A stretch of DNA of 10,064 nucleotides from NCBI GenBank assembly GCA_009602725.1, contig WELB01000172.1, positions 99,790-109,853 of the forward strand, written 5' to 3'. The stretch comes from Spirogloea muscicola. Lineage: Eukaryota > Streptophyta > Zygnematophyceae > Spirogloeales > Spirogloeaceae. Of the stretch, positions 7,474-10,064 are shown in pieces; positions within the stretch are counted from its first letter, which is position 1, and each line of letters begins with the position of its first letter. Under the pieces are notes generated by a model. That model did no database searches and was not told the origin of the DNA. It saw only the letters and a program-made list of their open reading frames with translations. The position numbers and the translations under genes were made by a program.

Positions 7474-10064
7474 TCCTGCCGCCACGCTCACGGAGGCCCA
7501 GAGTGATCTGCTCCCCAGGCGCAACATTGTAGAGGGCCAGCGTTGCGGCGTCCTTGTTCAAAAAGCCCGTCCGGCAGTTGAGCTTCTGCTTGTTCGCCGG
7601 CAGCCCAATCTGCAGCCCACAGCAGCGCCACACAACAAAGACTTCAGAAACACGCAACATTACGCAAGACAGAAGATGATCGTCTCATGTGCAGGCTGTT
7701 GCTACACATTCCTAAAGCCACTGCTGCTGGTTGAGCCAGCTGGTCACCTGCTCGGCGATGTGCTCCTTGAGTGCACCAACTGTCTCGCCAAGGCTGGCCA
7801 CAGATACCTCCACTGTCTGCCCTGTTAGACTGCTCTCACCTTCCACGTTGGGCACCACAATGGTAAACTTGGCAGGCCCCTGCCAACAGATATAAGAGAG
7901 CCAACAATTGGTGCTTGCCTTCAGCTACACATCAAGCATGCCGCACTTAATTCTGCTCAGTATCTGTAAAAGTGGAGGCCTCAGAAGATGTGCATATGGA
8001 AAAGGGACGTCTTATTCATCCAGAGGCAGGGGTGAGCATGTACCGGGTGCTTGGCCAGGAATTGATCCTCAGGCAGGAGCGGTGCCTCCTCAACTTTCTG
8101 GCGCTTGGGCTCTGGCTCCTCCGGATGCGGGGGCGGCGGTGGTGGCGGTGGAGGTGGTGGCGGCGTTGCAGTGCTAGACGGCACCTGCGGAGGTAGTGAT
8201 GGGACCATGCTCATTGGCGGCGGCGGCGGCGGCAGCGGTCGGGGAAAGAGCGGCGCGCCGGTGGGCAGTGGCAGCGGACGGGGCACGGCAGTGGCGCCCG
8301 GCTGCCCAGGCGGGGGAGGTGGCGGCGGCAGTGGCGGCGGTGGCGCCATCGCCCTGATTGGTGGGGGCGGCAGCGTCGGCGGCCGAATAGGCGTGGAAGC
8401 GGCACCGTTGGCGGTTGGTGGCGTTGACAGCAATGGCGGTCGCATGGGAGGGGGGGCGAGAGTAGGCGGGAGGGGCAGCGGCCGCGGCAGCTGCGGCGCC
8501 GCCACTGCCAATGACGGCGCTGGGAGGCTGACCCCCTTCGGCATGTTGACAGGCAAGCCGGGCGGCGGTGGCAGCGGCCGCAGCGGTGCCAGCTTCGGCG
8601 GAGGTGCTGGGCCGACCTCGACTGGCGGCGGGCCGACGAGGCCTATTCTGCCGTCGTCGCCCGGCAACGGCGCGAGGCCAAGTGCGCCCTGGCCAGCCAG
8701 CGCCGCAGCAGCCGTGCGCCCGATGGAGCCCGTGTGACCATCCCAGATTATCGGCCGCTGCGCTGCTGGTGCCTCGTCGCCGGTGCCAGCAGCCGCCGCC
8801 GCTGCCGCAGCCACCGCCGAGAGCTTCTCGCTCTCGGCACGCACAGCGTTGGACACCTCCTCTTCGGTCGTACCGAAGATGTCGGGCCGCGTGGTGGCGA
8901 GGTGGTTGATATTACGGGAGATCTCGTCGTCGGATGCGAGCGTGTTCTCACGCAGCTTCGCCATCATGCGCTCCTTCTGCTCCTTGTACTTGGGGTCGAT
9001 GAGCGACACACGCATGTGCTCCGCCATCTCTGCGACCGACACAAGCTCCCCCGTGATCGGCGACACCACGAACTGCGTCGCCGCCGACGCGGGCTCGCCT
9101 TCTGCTGCTGCCTCGGCAGCTGCCCGCTCCTCAGGCCGCTTGTAGTTGCGCACAATCTTGACGGGGCCATCGTCCTCAGGCGGCGGCGGCGGTATGTAGC
9201 CGTCCTCCTCAATCTCCATCTCCTCGTCCTCCTCGTCCTCGTCGTGCTGCTCGGCAGCGGCAGCGGCGGTGTCACCAGCGCCGTCCTTGCCATCCAAGGT
9301 CGCGGCGCCCAGGCTGGCCTGCACCATCGCCACCTCGTCTGCGTCCATCGCCCCCGCCGCTGCTGCCGCTGCTGCCGCCGGCTTCTCTGCCGGGGGGGCA
9401 GGCTCCTCGGGCTCATCCTCCACGGCCTGCCGGCTCAGCCGGATGACCTCCTCACGACTGAGCGGCTGTGGTAAGTCGCCTTCCTCCTCCTGCACTTGGG
9501 CTCCACAGCGTTGGATCAGATCGGTGCTCGCTCTGTGGCCTGGCAAGGTGCGCTGACCCCAGCTGCGCACCGCAACAGTCTGGCAGCAAGGCAGGAGTGG
9601 GGGCTCTGGTGGGCTCACGTCGGCAAAGTCGATGGTCTCGACGACGACGAAGTCGTGCCAGTCGACGAGCGCCATGCGCTCGCGCTCCTGCTCGGCCTCG
9701 TCCTCGGCGGCCTTGCGTGCGGCGCGCTGCGTGCGCTCCCACTCCAGGCGGCCGAGGCAGCGCGCGAGCACGGCCTGCGGGTCGGCGGCGTCGGCGCGCA
9801 GGCGCTCCAGCGTGCCCTTGGGCGGCATAAGGACGCGCGAGTAGGCGTCCGCGAGCGCCGCGAAGAGCGGGAAGAGGCTGTGGGAGGGGCGGAGGAAGTG
9901 GAACTGCAGGTTGGCGTGCTCCCGCGACGCCAGGCCCGCCAGGAAGCCCTTGCCGTTGCGCGCAGCCAGCTGCGCCGTCAGCCGGATCACGTCCAGCTCC
10001 ATGCCCGTCACGCCGTCCGGCACGCGCACCGTGTACCGCTCCGATTCCGGCGCCTCCGCCGGCG
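7466..10064 (-). CDS. SF3A1: Splicing factor 3A subunit 1 (SF3A1/PRP21), 5'-truncated by window edge
   Basis: SF3A1 is a subunit of the nuclear SF3A complex (with SF3A2 and SF3A3) that makes the 17S U2 snRNP competent for prespliceosome assembly. Visible exons on the minus strand: 10064-9619, 9489-8044, 7879-7748, 7609-7466. They are in frame and give about 721 residues. In order: SURP2 (about 23-75, with ELDVIRLTAQLAARNG and HFLRPSHSLFPLF), DWHDFVVVETIDFAD (134-148), an acidic linker, KIVRNYKRPEER, a block with VSPITGELVSVAEMAEHM and IDPKYKEQKERM, RPDIFGTTEEEVSNAV, IWDGHTGSIGRT, a long proline-rich region, a nuclear-localisation-like PKRQKVEE, and a C-terminal ubiquitin-like domain ending RGGRKK. 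In human SF3A1 this domain and tail bind U1 snRNA stem-loop 4, and the tail is intact here. The wording of the middle blocks is plant-like. SURP1 and the start codon lie beyond the right edge. A 129-nt intron (9618-9490) is hidden within an open frame. The gene converges on the WBP2-like gene. Confidence 0.95.
8104..8570 (-). repeat. Low-complexity proline-rich coding region of SF3A1
   Basis: On the minus strand this part of exon 2 encodes long proline runs, including more than ten in a row near 8130-8165, interspersed with Ala, Leu and Met. The DNA is CCG/CCA triplet-rich and biased enough to leave a glycine-rich open frame on the plus strand. Proline-rich segments in this place are typical of SF3A1, where they are thought to bind WW or GYF domains of spliceosomal partners. 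Triplet-run length could vary between strains. Confidence 0.8.
9490..9618 (-). other. Stop-free in-frame intron of SF3A1
   Basis: On the minus strand the boundaries are GAC|GTGAGC and GTGCAG|GAG. The length is 129 nt, exactly 43 codons, with no in-frame stop. Removing it joins ETIDFAD to EEEGDLPQPLSREEVIRLSRQ, in line with the plant-type continuation after the DWHDF block. The intervening 43 codons (with CCQTVAVRSWGQR) fit nothing in the family. Intron identity is therefore well supported, although retention would give an intact longer protein. Confidence 0.8.

Noticed and set aside
8105-8737. Glycine-rich 210-codon open frame on the plus strand
   Set aside because: It is the exact antisense of the proline-rich part of SF3A1; CCN/CCG runs on one strand give GGN runs on the other. 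SF3A1 has strong domain support, this frame none.
8734-9474. 246-codon plus-strand frame antisense to SF3A1
   Set aside because: Low-complexity Arg/Leu/His composition opposite conserved SF3A1 blocks; no independent evidence of coding.

Overview
The window is nuclear DNA from a GC-rich, intron-bearing eukaryote, most likely a green alga and plausibly a Chlorella-like trebouxiophyte. Three reasons support this. The three genes most resemble land-plant family members. Introns are short (about 105-310 nt), mostly with GTGAG- or GTGCG-type donors. Coding GC is high. Genus assignment is a guess. No prokaryotic operon, phage, CRISPR array or tRNA was seen.

Layout. Positions 1-123 are an uninterrupted run of A, followed by a GC-rich CGG-repeat upstream region to 469. 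Gene 1 (+, 470-4736, 10 exons) encodes a complete OSCA/CSC1/TMEM63-type channel of about 901 residues, closest in my reading to the plant OSCA4 clade. A non-coding interval of about 1.1 kb follows, with a GNRA-capped hairpin just after the stop and a degenerate direct repeat ahead of the next gene. Gene 2 (+, 5834-7121, 5 exons) encodes a complete WBP2/UPF0664-like GRAM-domain protein of about 203 residues. Gene 3 (-, 7466 to beyond 10064, 4 visible exons) encodes the C-terminal part of splicing factor SF3A1/PRP21: SURP2, conserved middle region, proline-rich region and ubiquitin-like domain. Its N-terminus lies beyond the right edge. Genes 2 and 3 converge with 344 bp between their stop codons.

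The genes do not form an obvious pathway: an osmo- or mechanosensing membrane channel, a small GRAM adaptor and a core U2 snRNP component. The unusual material is at the RNA-structure and splicing level. In gene 1 it comprises a 48-bp in-frame tandem duplication that copies a splice donor, a GC-AG intron whose donor can fold into a hairpin, a well-formed cryptic (possibly poison) exon, and a tryptophan-rich cytosolic segment that may be a membrane hook. In gene 2 it is a CAGCAG tandem acceptor and a strong GC hairpin before the start codon. In gene 3 it is a stop-free, length-divisible-by-three intron hidden inside what looks like one long reading frame. I did not find a wholly new gene system. 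All exon boundaries were placed by hand from splice consensus, reading phase and remembered family conservation; no transcript data or database search was available.
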